Program-made: the position numbers and the translations under genes
Notes under the pieces: generated by a model
What the model saw: only the letters and a program-made list of their open reading frames with translations
Databases searched by the model: none
What the model was told of the DNA's origin: nothing
Part shown: positions 25,792-35,508 of the stretch, piece by piece
Layout: each line of letters begins with the position of its first letter
Position numbering within the stretch: the stretch's first letter is position 1
Assembly: GCA_033762715.1 (NCBI GenBank)
Contig: JANRLL010000007.1
Span: 104,768-168,767, forward strand
Length of the DNA: 64,000 nt
Reading direction: 5' to 3'
From: JANRLL01 sp033762715
GTDB taxonomy: Bacteria; Pseudomonadota; Alphaproteobacteria; Rickettsiales; SXRF01

Positions 25792-28470
25792 TTATTTGCG
25801 TGCGGCTGCTACGCCTACTTGGGCTTTTTCTGGTTCTTGATGCGCAGCGGTCAATAGCTCCAGGAAGGTTTCATCAATCGCATGGCTTTGCTTGGCATGC
25901 TCGATGAATTTGCTAAGCGACAAAGGCGGTTTTAGTTTGAATTCACGAATGGTTTTTTCTTCGATTATATCATGCGGTCGATACGTGACGCGGTAAGGCG
26001 AGGTGCTTTCCAGGCGTTGAATCAGAGATAAAACCATATGATTGCGTGCTGAATCTTCTGCACTTAAATGCGGATCAATTAGCATACCAAATCGGCAGAC
26101 ATCTCCTTTATCGGTGAGCCCAATTTGCACTAAGCCTGAATCCAGCTTGAGAATATGGGGATGTTTTTGCCAACGCATAGGCGGTTGATCGGGTTTTTTA
26201 GGCGGATAGTTTCGTGCGCGCTCCACAGCCTCTTCCAACGAAAAGTGCTCACGTGCGCGTTGAGCTTGCGCCAACTCATCTGGCGTTGCATCCGGTTTTT
26301 CATTATCCAACACCCACATGGCATCGGTGAAAATGACTTTGAATAGATTATCCAGCAAGGGGTCGCCGCCGCCACAGGCTTTTGCGCATTCCAATGCTTT
26401 CATATTAAAGCTGCGCAATTTTTCATAGGAGCGTTCGGACGGCATCATAATATCGTCAATCATGCTCGCCGCTTGATCGGCGATTTTGATCAGCTTGACC
26501 GGTGGCGGCAAGGTTTGCCCATGCTCCCATTGCCAGCTGCGTTTGCCTTCATGCATATATTCGGCATTGGTAAGCTCATCACACATGCGAGTGATGAGCG
26601 ATGCTTTTTGCGCTGCATCGGGAATCTCTCGCTGCGTAAGGCGCTGCTTCAACGTTTTCTCTAAACTGCCAGGCACTGTATTGTAGGGCTCGCAATCTTC
26701 CTGCACGTCATGCAAAAACGAAGCGGCTAAGGTGATTTCATCCTCTACGCCGATGGCTTTGAGTATATTATACACAATGGTCGGATGTGTGATGTAGGGA
26801 ACGGATCTGCCATCTTTTTTGCCGCGGGTCATGCCGCGATGCGCCTCTTCTGCTATGCCATAACAGACCTCAAGCAATGGGCTCATATCCGTTGGTTTTT
26901 CATAGATCGAGGGTAGTGATTGTTGGAAATGCTGCAAGCGCTGGGTGCTTGTCATGGCTAATAGTTGCTGTGTATCATCGGCGCTCAAACCAGGAAGCGA
27001 AACGTCGCTGCGTTCTTTTCCAGCGATCATTTGCGCAAGTATGTCGGCCGTTCCCATTGCCAGTAATCCTGCCGCACCGTGGCCAGTGAGGATATAACCG
27101 TTAGGGCAAGCGCGTTTGTCAGGACCAGGGATATGGTCGACGATAGCATAGTTATCGGGAGTAACTGGGCGTCGTCCAGCCCAGCTGCCAGCATAGTTTG
27201 CCAGATTTCCTACATCGCCATGCAGCTCATGCTCAACAAAATGCTTGGCCAATTCTGGATATAGTTTCTCCAGCAAATGCAATTGCCGCTTTAAAAAATC
27301 CTGTGCAAAAGGATCGGTTGGTTTTACCCGATCTTCTCCAGAGAATGCGACATAGCCTCCAACACGAATATAGGCCTTACCATCATTGCCTTTCAGCGGA
27401 ATCATGACGGGCGCACCGTATTGATCAACAAATTTAAGCGGATTTTTGAGCATGGTGTCAGCGAGCTCATCAGGCACTGGGACCGTTAGTGACGTGCCGG
27501 CAACCCCCATCACGGGTGGTGATGTAAAGCCTAGCTGTTTCCATAGTTCAGTATCGGGGCCGCTTGCGAATACGAAATTGTCGTTAAAACTTCCCAGCGC
27601 TTGCTTTTCCTTGGTGTGGGTGTCTTCAATTTCGATTCCAGTAATGTCGCCTGAGTTTTTACCATAATGAATCTGGCTAACATCTTTGTTGGCGATAAAC
27701 TCTATATCGGTTTTGCCCTTCAGATAAGCTAGCATTTCTTTACAAAATACATGGCCATTCATATTGCCGCCATGCTGCACCACATAGGTAGCCTTATCAC
27801 CATATTGCTCGCTTTGAGTAGTAATGGCTGGGCAATAGGTTTGCGCTTCCTCTGGCGATATCTGGCGCGTATGCGCAGCTGCACCACCGACCTTTTTCAG
27901 GAAAGCGATATCTTTGGGAATTTTGGCGGTGTCGCTATTGGGTTCATATATTTTTAAAATACCTTCACCAGGCTTTTCGCCATCAGAGAAATGAAAACTG
28001 CATTGATCGGCCAGCTTGGGATTTTCTTTGAAGAATGCTTCCCATTCGGCAGCGCAGCTTAATCCGAATCGGTGATAGACGAGTTCCTGCTCTTTCTTAT
28101 TTGGCCTATCGGCGCACTGCGCTACGGCATTAATCCAATGTGTTTCTGTTGCCGATGGCTTCGTCTTTAATGCCCATCCGCGTGTATGGGCTTGGCCAGC
28201 CGCCTCTTGATCGCCAATATAAGGTGTTTCTAATTTACTGCGCGCCTGCTCGGCATTGGCAAAATCAACCGTCAAATAGGAATTGGCGGTGATAAATCCC
28301 CCGTAAGCCTGGCTGGCGCCTTGCGCAATATCGGGATTGCGATCCAGTATGACGATTTTAGGAGGGGCTTTGTGTTCGACTTCGGACTGCTTGACGATTT
28401 GATACGCGGAGGCAATCCCAGCAATCCCGCCTCCAACAATGTATACGGTGCCTTTTGGCTGTTCAATCAT
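25792..28470 (-). CDS. FAD-dependent DAO-type oxidoreductase fused to a RelA/SpoT-type HD hydrolase
   Basis: An 892-residue two-enzyme fusion. Residues 1 to about 490 form a D-amino-acid-oxidase-like flavoprotein: the dinucleotide loop VGGGIAGIAS near residue 12 and the C-terminal FAD-contact block ILTGHGAAGLLAMG at about 460. Residues about 530-700 form an HD domain of the SpoT/MESH1 kind with every key residue: H544, YITHP with H562, LHDVQED with H587, D588, E591 and D592, and KIADQ with D665. No synthetase domain follows; the last 190 residues are of unknown fold. It is probably cytosolic. The methyltransferase gene lies eight bases upstream, one operon. The substrate and the reason for the fusion are unknown. 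Confidence 0.85.
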   Translation of the reverse strand: MIEQPKGTVYIVGGGIAGIASAYQIVKQSEVEHKAPPKIVILDRNPDIAQGASQAYGGFITANSYLTVDFANAEQARSKLETPYIGDQEAAGQAHTRGWALKTKPSATETHWINAVAQCADRPNKKEQELVYHRFGLSCAAEWEAFFKENPKLADQCSFHFSDGEKPGEGILKIYEPNSDTAKIPKDIAFLKKVGGAAAHTRQISPEEAQTYCPAITTQSEQYGDKATYVVQHGGNMNGHVFCKEMLAYLKGKTDIEFIANKDVSQIHYGKNSGDITGIEIEDTHTKEKQALGSFNDNFVFASGPDTELWKQLGFTSPPVMGVAGTSLTVPVPDELADTMLKNPLKFVDQYGAPVMIPLKGNDGKAYIRVGGYVAFSGEDRVKPTDPFAQDFLKRQLHLLEKLYPELAKHFVEHELHGDVGNLANYAGSWAGRRPVTPDNYAIVDHIPGPDKRACPNGYILTGHGAAGLLAMGTADILAQMIAGKERSDVSLPGLSADDTQQLLAMTSTQRLQHFQQSLPSIYEKPTDMSPLLEVCYGIAEEAHRGMTRGKKDGRSVPYITHPTIVYNILKAIGVEDEITLAASFLHDVQEDCEPYNTVPGSLEKTLKQRLTQREIPDAAQKASLITRMCDELTNAEYMHEGKRSWQWEHGQTLPPPVKLIKIADQAASMIDDIMMPSERSYEKLRSFNMKALECAKACGGGDPLLDNLFKVIFTDAMWVLDNEKPDATPDELAQAQRAREHFSLEEAVERARNYPPKKPDQPPMRWQKHPHILKLDSGLVQIGLTDKGDVCRFGMLIDPHLSAEDSARNHMVLSLIQRLESTSPYRVTYRPHDIIEEKTIREFKLKPPLSLSKFIEHAKQSHAIDETFLELLTAAHQEPEKAQVGVAAARK

Positions 28471-28478
28471 GATAGAAA

Positions 28479-29381
28479 TTATTCTCGATTTCTCAGTTGA
28501 TAGAAATTTTCTACGGTGGGCATGCCTACGATATTAACCAAACCTACATACCGTTGTTTCTCAATATCGAGTCCTGCAAACTGCTTCTCCCAATGGGCTA
28601 GAGGTCTTTGTTCGCTTGGATATTTTGGATAGAATAATGCATCTGTACATTTGACCGCTCGCGCATGTTTACGGTCATCATGTGTAGTGCCTGTGAATTC
28701 TTCCAAAACCAATATCTTTCCGCCCGGTTTGACAATACGGCGCACATCTTGAATGAATGCCGCCTGATCTTTTTCTGGCACGTTATGCAGCACATTATTG
28801 AGTAATACTACTTCAAATTCATGGTCTGCATAGGGCAGCGGGCCATTGGGATCATATTCCCTGAAATTAGGTAATTTACGTCTATCGCAGGATTTACCGC
28901 ACATATCTTCTGGCGTTGTACCTTCAAGATCAACGCCATGCCAGCTATGCAGCCCATCCTTTTTTTGTAAATAAGCAAGCGGCACGCCTGAGCCCACGCC
29001 AATATCCAATGCTTTTCCGTGCGGGATTTCTTTGAGTGATGGCAGAAAGAGGCGATCAGCTAAATCATGGCCTCTTGCTTCTTCGCGATGAATGCGGCGT
29101 TCGTGAGAAGGCAAGCCATGCCATTCATCAAGCGGAATATGTTTCCATGTAGGCTCGGGGACGTGATGGAGCAGATCGACACCATACTGATCATGTGCGT
29201 GCGGAATGAATCCATTGACGCTATCACGCAATTCACGCAGTTTGATCTTTTGCGGCAAGCTCAGCGGTTCTTGGCCTTTGCCTAAATTATCCCGACGGCA
29301 TAGCGCATCATAAAAGAAGCTATCGTCTAAAATACCGCGCTCAGGTGTGCGTGTTGGGCCAGTAATCATGCATATAATCAA
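28479..29381 (-). CDS. class I SAM-dependent methyltransferase
   Basis: A soluble methyltransferase of about 300 residues. The SAM-binding loop ALDIGVGSGVPLAYL, the acidic GVDLEG strand, VVLLNNVLHNVPEKD and the post-motif RIVKPGGKILVLEE are clear. An alternative ATG four codons later (29369) is equally possible. It is the first gene of a two-gene operon with the FAD-HD fusion, so the two probably act on the same small molecule. The substrate cannot be read from sequence. Confidence 0.82.
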   Translation of the reverse strand: MIICMITGPTRTPERGILDDSFFYDALCRRDNLGKGQEPLSLPQKIKLRELRDSVNGFIPHAHDQYGVDLLHHVPEPTWKHIPLDEWHGLPSHERRIHREEARGHDLADRLFLPSLKEIPHGKALDIGVGSGVPLAYLQKKDGLHSWHGVDLEGTTPEDMCGKSCDRRKLPNFREYDPNGPLPYADHEFEVVLLNNVLHNVPEKDQAAFIQDVRRIVKPGGKILVLEEFTGTTHDDRKHARAVKCTDALFYPKYPSEQRPLAHWEKQFAGLDIEKQRYVGLVNIVGMPTVENFYQLRNRE

Positions 29382-29479
29382 AGGTAGAATTAGTTAAATT
29401 TAACACAGAAAGGTTAAAATTTAGTAATGCCATTTGGTATAATTATTATGCAAATCAATATGTTATTATGATCCTTGAT

Positions 29480-29508
29480 GCAAAATCGAGGTGGTTTTCA
29501 CCTTTTGC
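29480..29508 (-). terminator. probable terminator after the Lpd-like pseudogene
   Basis: Nested arms AGGTG/CACCT with a five-base loop and outer GCAAAA/TTTTGC arms lie just past the restored stop codon at 29520 on the minus strand. The T-rich outer arm makes a Rho-independent terminator plausible. Confidence 0.4.
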
Positions 29509-29519
29509 TGGCACAATTA

Positions 29520-30832
29520 TTAACGCATATCACTAAGGGCTGTGCGCAAACCTTCTTCTAAAGAAGGGTGATAGAATGGCAGTTTGAGCGCTTCTTTTCA
29601 GTCATGCGCTGATCAGTTATCCAGGCTAGCATATGCGCCAGATGTTCTCCTGCCGGTGCAAATAATTCGGCACCGAGTAATTCATACGTGTCTTTATCGG
29701 CGTATAGACGGATGATGCCATGAGCCTCGCCCATGATTTTAGCGCGTCCCTGATTGTCATAGGTAGCATGACCCGCCACGATTGTTTCCGGATCAAGCTC
29801 GGCCAAAGCTTTTCCTGCTATCGCAATAGTGGGATCGGTATAGGTGATTTGCAAAGGTGTGCGGCGCTTAAACGATTTGATGCTGCTATGGGTGGCATTA
29901 TAGCCGGCGATTTTTCCTTCATCGGTTGCTTCGTTTAGAATAGATCGTCCTAACTTTACATCGCCTGCCACAAATACCGGCAAATCACCCAGCTGCATTG
30001 TCTCGGGATTATAGTCTATCACGGGCTTGCCTGGCTGACAAATACCGCAATCCTCCAAACCCATATGTTCTAAATTGGCCTTGCGACTTTGGGCTACAAA
30101 CCAACTTTTGCTTTCGCCTTGCAAGCACTCTTCAGGAGATTGTGTGAGACGTATTTCCATTTCATTACTCAGATAATGTAAGGCATAGTCATTGACAATC
30201 GGATCGGTGAGACCGCCGATGAAGGTGCCATCATGGCTGGCTATCACATGGATACCTAGACGTGCGAATGCTTGCGCCATTTCTGTGCCTAATACACTCA
30301 TACCCATAACGCCCAGGGTAGCAGGCAAGGTTTCTTGTTCGAATATGGTGTCGGAGGTGAGAATATCGTCGCTATAATTCGCACAAAATTCTGGAATAAT
30401 AGGCGATGAGCCGGTGGCAAGCACTACACGCTTAGCGCTATAGACTATGTCGTCGACGCGAATTTCAGTGCAGGAGAGAAACCAGGCATCGCCTTCGACG
30501 ATATAGGGTTTGTATTGCTGCGTGGTTTCTAGCGTATAGTGCAGAAAATGATCGCGATGTGCCCGTACGTGCATGAGCAATTCGGCTATATCCATTTGTA
30601 AATGCTCAGTGCCATGAATGCCGCTTTTTTGCATACGGTGCCGCGTATGATACAGCTGCGCTCCTAAGATAAAGGCCTTGGATGGCATGCGTCCAGCCCG
30701 TACACAGGTCGTGCCGTAGACACCGTTAGAAATAATAACAAAGTTTTGGGTTGCGCGCTGTACTTCGCTGGCAGCGGCAAGCGCTGCAGTGCCCGTGCCA
30801 ATGATGGCTACATCAACCTGCTTTTTCATCAT
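29520..30832 (-). pseudogene. dihydrolipoamide dehydrogenase-like flavoprotein, frameshifted
   Basis: Class I pyridine nucleotide-disulfide oxidoreductase. FAD loop IIGTGTAALAA, central NAD domain and dimer domain are visible over 424 residues up to an early stop at 29558. Two lesions are seen. The active-site disulfide motif, normally C-x4-C before MPSK, reads C43-VRAG-R48, with CGC where TGC is expected. The C-terminus goes out of frame near 29595-29599; restoring one A there gives ALKLPFYHPSLEEGLRTAL, which has the family His-Glu pair, and ends at 29520. The gene is probably dead or recently inactivated; an assembly error could explain the frameshift but less easily the codon change. Confidence 0.8.
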
Positions 30833-30920
30833 AATTCATTAGCGTATGAAATATGACATAAAGATGCAGTAGCCGAAAAATTCTGCCGTATAAATGGAGT
30901 GTAAGGCGGGGGATTAGGCC

Positions 30921-32630
30921 TTAGGCTGCACGCAGGAGTTTGCGGCCTTTGCCCTCTTCCTCTTGAAACAGCCTCAGCGATGTTTGCTCTAAAATTGTTT
31001 CCAGCGTATCGAAAGAAGGCGGTTTGACGAGACATCCAATCACACCCAGTGAGGTGGCAAGTTTTTTATCCATTTCGTGATTGGAACCCGAGCAGATAAT
31101 AACGGCTGTATCTTTTAACCCCTCATCTTTGCGCACATGTTTTAGCAACTCAAACCCATCCATGCCAGGCATGTTGATATCGAGTACGATCAAATCGATT
31201 CTATCTTCGGTGCTTTTGGCGTGGCACAATATATTGTGTGCTTCTTCGCCATCGCGGGCTGTAAGCACATTGCATTCAATCTCTGCTTTATCCAGCAATG
31301 CTATTTTGGTGAGTTCAAGATCGGCTTTACGATCATCCACTAATAAAATATTAGCCAATGTCGATTTTGGCGTTTGAGCTGTGGGGGCTTTAGGCAGGGT
31401 AAAGAAGAAGGTCGCACCTTCCCCTGGTGTTGACTCACACCAGATTTTTCCGCCGTAAAGCGCGACAATCTTGCGACAGGTGGATAACCCTAAGCCTGCG
31501 CATTCTTCTTTATGCGTCAGCCGTTTGAAAGGCAGGAATATTTTTTCCAGCTGTTCAGACTTGATGCCACTGCCGTTATCACGCACTGAAAACAGCCAAT
31601 GATCCGATTGCTCGCGTGCCTGGATTTTAATATTTACGCGGTCTTCATTATGGCGAACAGCATTGGCAACGAGGTTTTGAATCACCTGTATCATATGTGC
31701 TGGATTGGCTTGAATGACTGGTAAATCACCCACTGCACTCACATTTGCGCCACGTTCTTGAATCAACTGTGCCAAATTATCCTTAGTGCCTTTGAGGATA
31801 TATTGCATATCGCAGGCATCTTTGGTGATTTTACTGGGGTCATCAAGCTGGGTATACTGAAAAACGGTATCCACCAACATGCCCATACGATTAGCCGCAT
31901 CTTGGATATAGCGGAAATAGGTTTGCCGTTTTTCTGGCGGTTCTTGTTCTTCACCGACAATTTGCGAGAAGGACATCATGGTGCGCACTGGCTCTTTCAA
32001 ATCATGTGCGAGTGCGCGCGTAAATACTTCTAAGGTTTCGCATTGCTCTTGTATGCGTGTTTGCTGCGATTGCAACGTTTTTACTTGCTGCTGCAATTGG
32101 GTGTATAGTTCGGCATTTTCCAAAGCAACCGATGTGGTATCGGCCAGCGCTTGCAAGATAGCAACCTCTTCTTGGGTAGGCAGGCGACGGGTAGCCCAAT
32201 AATTGCCGATCGCGCCGATAGGTGCATTGCGACGGATAGGAACCATGGCCAGGCTTTTGACAAAGGTTGGACGATAGGCCACGGCTGGGATGCGCGGATC
32301 GCTATAGATATCTTCAATAATAGCCGGCTGTCTATTGAGCATGACCCAACCGCTGATACAGGCACTCATGGGAAAGCGCTTGCCTTTCCATAGCGGGGCA
32401 ATGGCACTTTCATCGGCATAATAACATTGGTCGCCATCACGCAGAACAAAGCTTGCGCCATCTGCACCGGTTAGATTGCGTGCGGCTTCACGAACAATGG
32501 CCGTGATGGCATTGATATCCCGTGCCTTCGATAATTCTTGTACAACGGTGATTAATTTTTCCATCGCCGATAAATACGCGTCAGAGGCTTTATGGTTCTT
32601 TTTATCCTCAAATGATTTCGCTTTACTCAT
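30921..32630 (-). CDS. GAF-domain hybrid histidine kinase with C-terminal receiver
   Basis: A soluble 569-residue sensor kinase. A GAF domain spans about 38-172 (SACISGWVMLNRQPAIIEDI), then a coiled coil, the HisKA box with H209 in ALAHDLKEPVRTM, a HATPase domain (NLVANAVRHN, VRDNGSGI, GLGLSTCRKIV) and a receiver domain (LLVDDRKAD, LIVLDINMPGMDG, K in LVKPPS). There is no membrane helix, so it senses a cytosolic signal. The receiver at the C-terminus could pass phosphate to another protein or act as a phosphate sink. No partner regulator is adjacent. Confidence 0.9.
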   Translation of the reverse strand: MSKAKSFEDKKNHKASDAYLSAMEKLITVVQELSKARDINAITAIVREAARNLTGADGASFVLRDGDQCYYADESAIAPLWKGKRFPMSACISGWVMLNRQPAIIEDIYSDPRIPAVAYRPTFVKSLAMVPIRRNAPIGAIGNYWATRRLPTQEEVAILQALADTTSVALENAELYTQLQQQVKTLQSQQTRIQEQCETLEVFTRALAHDLKEPVRTMMSFSQIVGEEQEPPEKRQTYFRYIQDAANRMGMLVDTVFQYTQLDDPSKITKDACDMQYILKGTKDNLAQLIQERGANVSAVGDLPVIQANPAHMIQVIQNLVANAVRHNEDRVNIKIQAREQSDHWLFSVRDNGSGIKSEQLEKIFLPFKRLTHKEECAGLGLSTCRKIVALYGGKIWCESTPGEGATFFFTLPKAPTAQTPKSTLANILLVDDRKADLELTKIALLDKAEIECNVLTARDGEEAHNILCHAKSTEDRIDLIVLDINMPGMDGFELLKHVRKDEGLKDTAVIICSGSNHEMDKKLATSLGVIGCLVKPPSFDTLETILEQTSLRLFQEEEGKGRKLLRAA

Positions 32631-32829
32631 AAAACATCCATTCGGTAACTGAGGTAAGATCGGCGACTATACACCAATTGCGCGATAAATAAAATATTTT
32701 TACTGAAAAAACAAAAGAACTCATTATATAATGAATTGATTTATATGATTATTATAATGGCTGGGCATTAGCGCGCGTGCAAGTGCGGCTTAGCCAACCC
32801 AAAATACCGACGATTGTTATAGATAGTTT

Positions 32830-33535
32830 TTAGAAACGGTAATTAAGCCGTATCGTCACATTATCCGATTGGGATTTGAGCTTAAAGTTTTGCGGATTAC
32901 TGGCAGGGACACCCCGGCCTCGAGATAATCTTTAACGGTAGTAGAGGAACCTAGATCAACTCGTGTATAATCAACGCCGAGAGAAATATTTTTAAGATTA
33001 AATATTCAACACCTAAGCCAGCGTGCCGGCCATTTTGCCATTCGGATTGGCGGTTTCTATTGCCAAAGCTAATATCGTCCGCACTAAACTCTACTTCGCC
33101 ACCAGCATAACCGGTTTTGGTATAAAACAGCCATTTATCATACGAATACCCGATTCGCGGTCCGAAGAAGCCCTAATTGCTGACCGACATTTCATTGCGA
33201 TGCCATGCCACCTGTGGGCCTTGAATCCGGCTATTGGCTTCTCCGAGCTGGGTCGATAATTTCAAGCCCGTCAAAATATTATGTATAGAAATTTGGTATC
33301 CTGCTTGCCCACCTTGCATGATCTCATGTTGTTTGAAATTCGTTTTTTGATTTAACGCGAACCACGCAGTGCTCGTGTCTTGATTCTGCACGGATTCTTT
33401 TGATTGAACATTGGAGACGCTTACGCCGGCATAAAATCCGTCCTAGATGACGCCTTTGGGTGCATTGGCTTCAGCATAAGCAGCGGATGCACTTAAGCAT
33501 GTCATTGCAATACATAATGTCTTTAGGCTTTTCAG
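32830..33535 (-). pseudogene. outer-membrane beta-barrel protein gene, decayed
   Basis: Reading the minus strand gives a degraded OMP_b-brl protein: a signal peptide (SLKTLCIAMTCLSASAAYA), FYAGVSVSNVQ, GFFGPRIGYSYDKWLFYTKTGYAGG, GVDYTRVDLGSS and the C-terminal strand VTIRLNYRF with its final Phe. It is interrupted by two in-frame TAG codons (after GVI and after VSN) and at least two frameshifts, and the start codon appears to have become CTG at 33535-33533. It is related in type to the intact barrel gene at 5381-6067. Confidence 0.85.
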
Positions 33536-33878
33536 CGGGGCTCCAATTCGTGTATTTTGAATAATGTTGCGTATTTTTTTAATACATAAAGATTAATAGG
33601 TATTGGCAATTTTCGCTGAATTGGCGGTGGAGGAAGTTTACGTAGCTAGCGTTTCCGGGTCAATTTCGCTATTTATACCAAAAATAATAGGGTTTTTGGC
33701 GGTATAACAGCGAAAGCTCCTCAGGACTCTCCATTCAAAACAAGTAAAACTGCGGTATGAAAAGGCAATGGGGCCGTTTCTAGAAACAGTGAATTTGATC
33801 TTTCTTGATAGGTAACATCGCTAAAGTTTAGCGAATAGTGACTATATTAAGCGCACACTGTTTTACATTTTCTTGCGA
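33536..33878. other. non-coding region between pseudogene and SbtA-like gene
   Basis: About 340 bases, AT-rich, with no open frame, tRNA or convincing promoter pair that I can see. It separates the decayed barrel gene from the 3' end of the leftward ion/stress operon. Confidence 0.5.
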
Positions 33879-34868
33879 TTAATTATTAAGCAACAGCTTT
33901 TCTGCCAACGAAAAATAAATTGGGATGCCAAGCGTTACGTTGAAGGGGAAGGTAATGGCGAGGCTCATCGGCACATAAATCGCGGCCTTTGCCTCTGGCA
34001 AAGCAAGCCGCATGGCTGCAGGAACGGCGATGTAGGAAGCGCTGGCGCAAAGTACCGTAAACAATGTGCCTGTTCCTACATCCAATCCGATCATACGGCT
34101 GGCGAATAAACCGATACCCGCGCCAACCAGCGGCATATAGATGCCAAACAGCGCCAGCGGCCATGTGAAACTTTTGAGGTGATGCAGGTTCCGTGCGACT
34201 AGCAAGCCCATATCCAGCAGGAACAGGCAGAGAATGCCTTGGAACGGCGCATCTAAGAAGCCAGCCACTTTATCCATGCCTTTTTGTCCGGTAATCCAAC
34301 CGATAAGAAATGCACCGGTGAGTAGTAGGATTGCTCCGTTGGTAAATATCTCGCGTGACAGACGCTTTTCCTCGTTTGCATGTGTCCTTGTTTGGGGCGC
34401 TGCGCGATGAGCAATGAAGAGGCCCGACAAAATGGCAGGCGCTTCCATCAGTGCTAGCACCGCTACTATGTACCCTGCATAGATCACCTCATTCGAGTTC
34501 AGAAATGCCGCTGCTGTTGCAAACGTCACCATACTGATTGACCCGTAATGCGCGGCAACAGCGGCAGCGGTAGGGCTATCAAGTCTGGTGGTCAGTTTGA
34601 GCAGTCCATACCCGAGAAAAGGCTGCAGGAAGCCAATGGCAAGGCCAGTAATTATGGCGCTAATTACTTCGCCGTTTAGATCGGCAGTGTTGGCAATCGC
34701 CACACCACCTTTGAAACCAATCGCCATCATGAGATAAAGGGACAAGTAGCGACTGATACTGTCAGGCACTTCCAGATCCGATTTTAGGAATCCTGCTACA
34801 ATGCCGAGTGCAAAAAAGAGAATGGCAGGAGAGAGTAAGTTTTGTGAAACTAGGTGCAGAAATTCCAT
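33879..34868 (-). CDS. SbtA-like sodium-dependent bicarbonate permease (DUF897)
   Basis: A 329-residue, roughly ten-helix membrane protein. The opening (SPAILFFALGIVAGFLKSDLEVP), GFKGGVAIA and AAHYGSISMVTFATAAAFL stretches are characteristic of the SbtA family, whose cyanobacterial members import bicarbonate with sodium. The SbtB PII-like regulator that often accompanies SbtA is not adjacent. It is the last gene of the seven-gene leftward operon, 13 bases after the SOUL gene. Substrate is inferred from family. Confidence 0.85.
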   Translation of the reverse strand: MEFLHLVSQNLLSPAILFFALGIVAGFLKSDLEVPDSISRYLSLYLMMAIGFKGGVAIANTADLNGEVISAIITGLAIGFLQPFLGYGLLKLTTRLDSPTAAAVAAHYGSISMVTFATAAAFLNSNEVIYAGYIVAVLALMEAPAILSGLFIAHRAAPQTRTHANEEKRLSREIFTNGAILLLTGAFLIGWITGQKGMDKVAGFLDAPFQGILCLFLLDMGLLVARNLHHLKSFTWPLALFGIYMPLVGAGIGLFASRMIGLDVGTGTLFTVLCASASYIAVPAAMRLALPEAKAAIYVPMSLAITFPFNVTLGIPIYFSLAEKLLLNN

Positions 34869-34881
34869 AAGTACCCTTTTT

Positions 34882-35508
34882 TTATTTTACCACTTCTACC
34901 ATCACTTCATTGCGGCGCAGGAAGGGCAACGTCCACGGCGGGTTGAAGAAGGCGTAGGTGGGTTGCGAGATAACCTTCAAATTCTTTTTTGTGATGAAGG
35001 TGTTTAGCATATTAGTCTGTTCTTTCAGGCTATCTTCACCCGCCATACCCGAAAAACGAATGACGGCGAAGCGTTTGCCTCCTATTTCTTTGAGCGTCAC
35101 AGCCTCATTGTTCGGCTTGGGTAATGTGTCCATCGTGTAACCGGCAGGCATGACAAAGCGCACCTTCCACTGATTTCCGTCGCCTTGTTGGATCACCGGC
35201 GCAGTCATGGCGATTTTCTCAGCTGGCTGTTGGATAACAGGGGCGGTCATCGCCACATTCTGCTTCGGCGCATTATTGCCAAAAATATAATCGGCAATAA
35301 TGCGGAAACCCTCATTGATCGCTTCCTTGCGCTCACCGGAGACTTTCGCTTCTGCCACAATCATTGGCGCATAGTCGCGTATTTGGATATTGCCTTGCGA
35401 TTCCACCACCTCATATTTCGCCTGCTCAACATTACTCACAATCGGCCCCCATGCGGCTGCACCAATGACTGCTACACCCGCGATAATCCATAACATACGT
35501 TTCCTCAT
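34882..35508 (-). CDS. SOUL family haem-binding protein
   Basis: A 208-residue protein with an N-terminal membrane anchor or signal (about 5-24) and a SOUL/HBP domain (YEVVESQGNIQIRDYAPMIVAE). A near-perfect duplication, VAMTAPVIQQ at 85-94 and IAMTAPVIQQ at 99-108, lies in the haem-pocket loop; paired MTAPV motifs are usual in bacterial members. Its start overlaps the stop of the kdpE-like gene by four bases (ATGA), so it is translated with the two-component pair. Confidence 0.87.
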   Translation of the reverse strand: MRKRMLWIIAGVAVIGAAAWGPIVSNVEQAKYEVVESQGNIQIRDYAPMIVAEAKVSGERKEAINEGFRIIADYIFGNNAPKQNVAMTAPVIQQPAEKIAMTAPVIQQGDGNQWKVRFVMPAGYTMDTLPKPNNEAVTLKEIGGKRFAVIRFSGMAGEDSLKEQTNMLNTFITKKNLKVISQPTYAFFNPPWTLPFLRRNEVMVEVVK

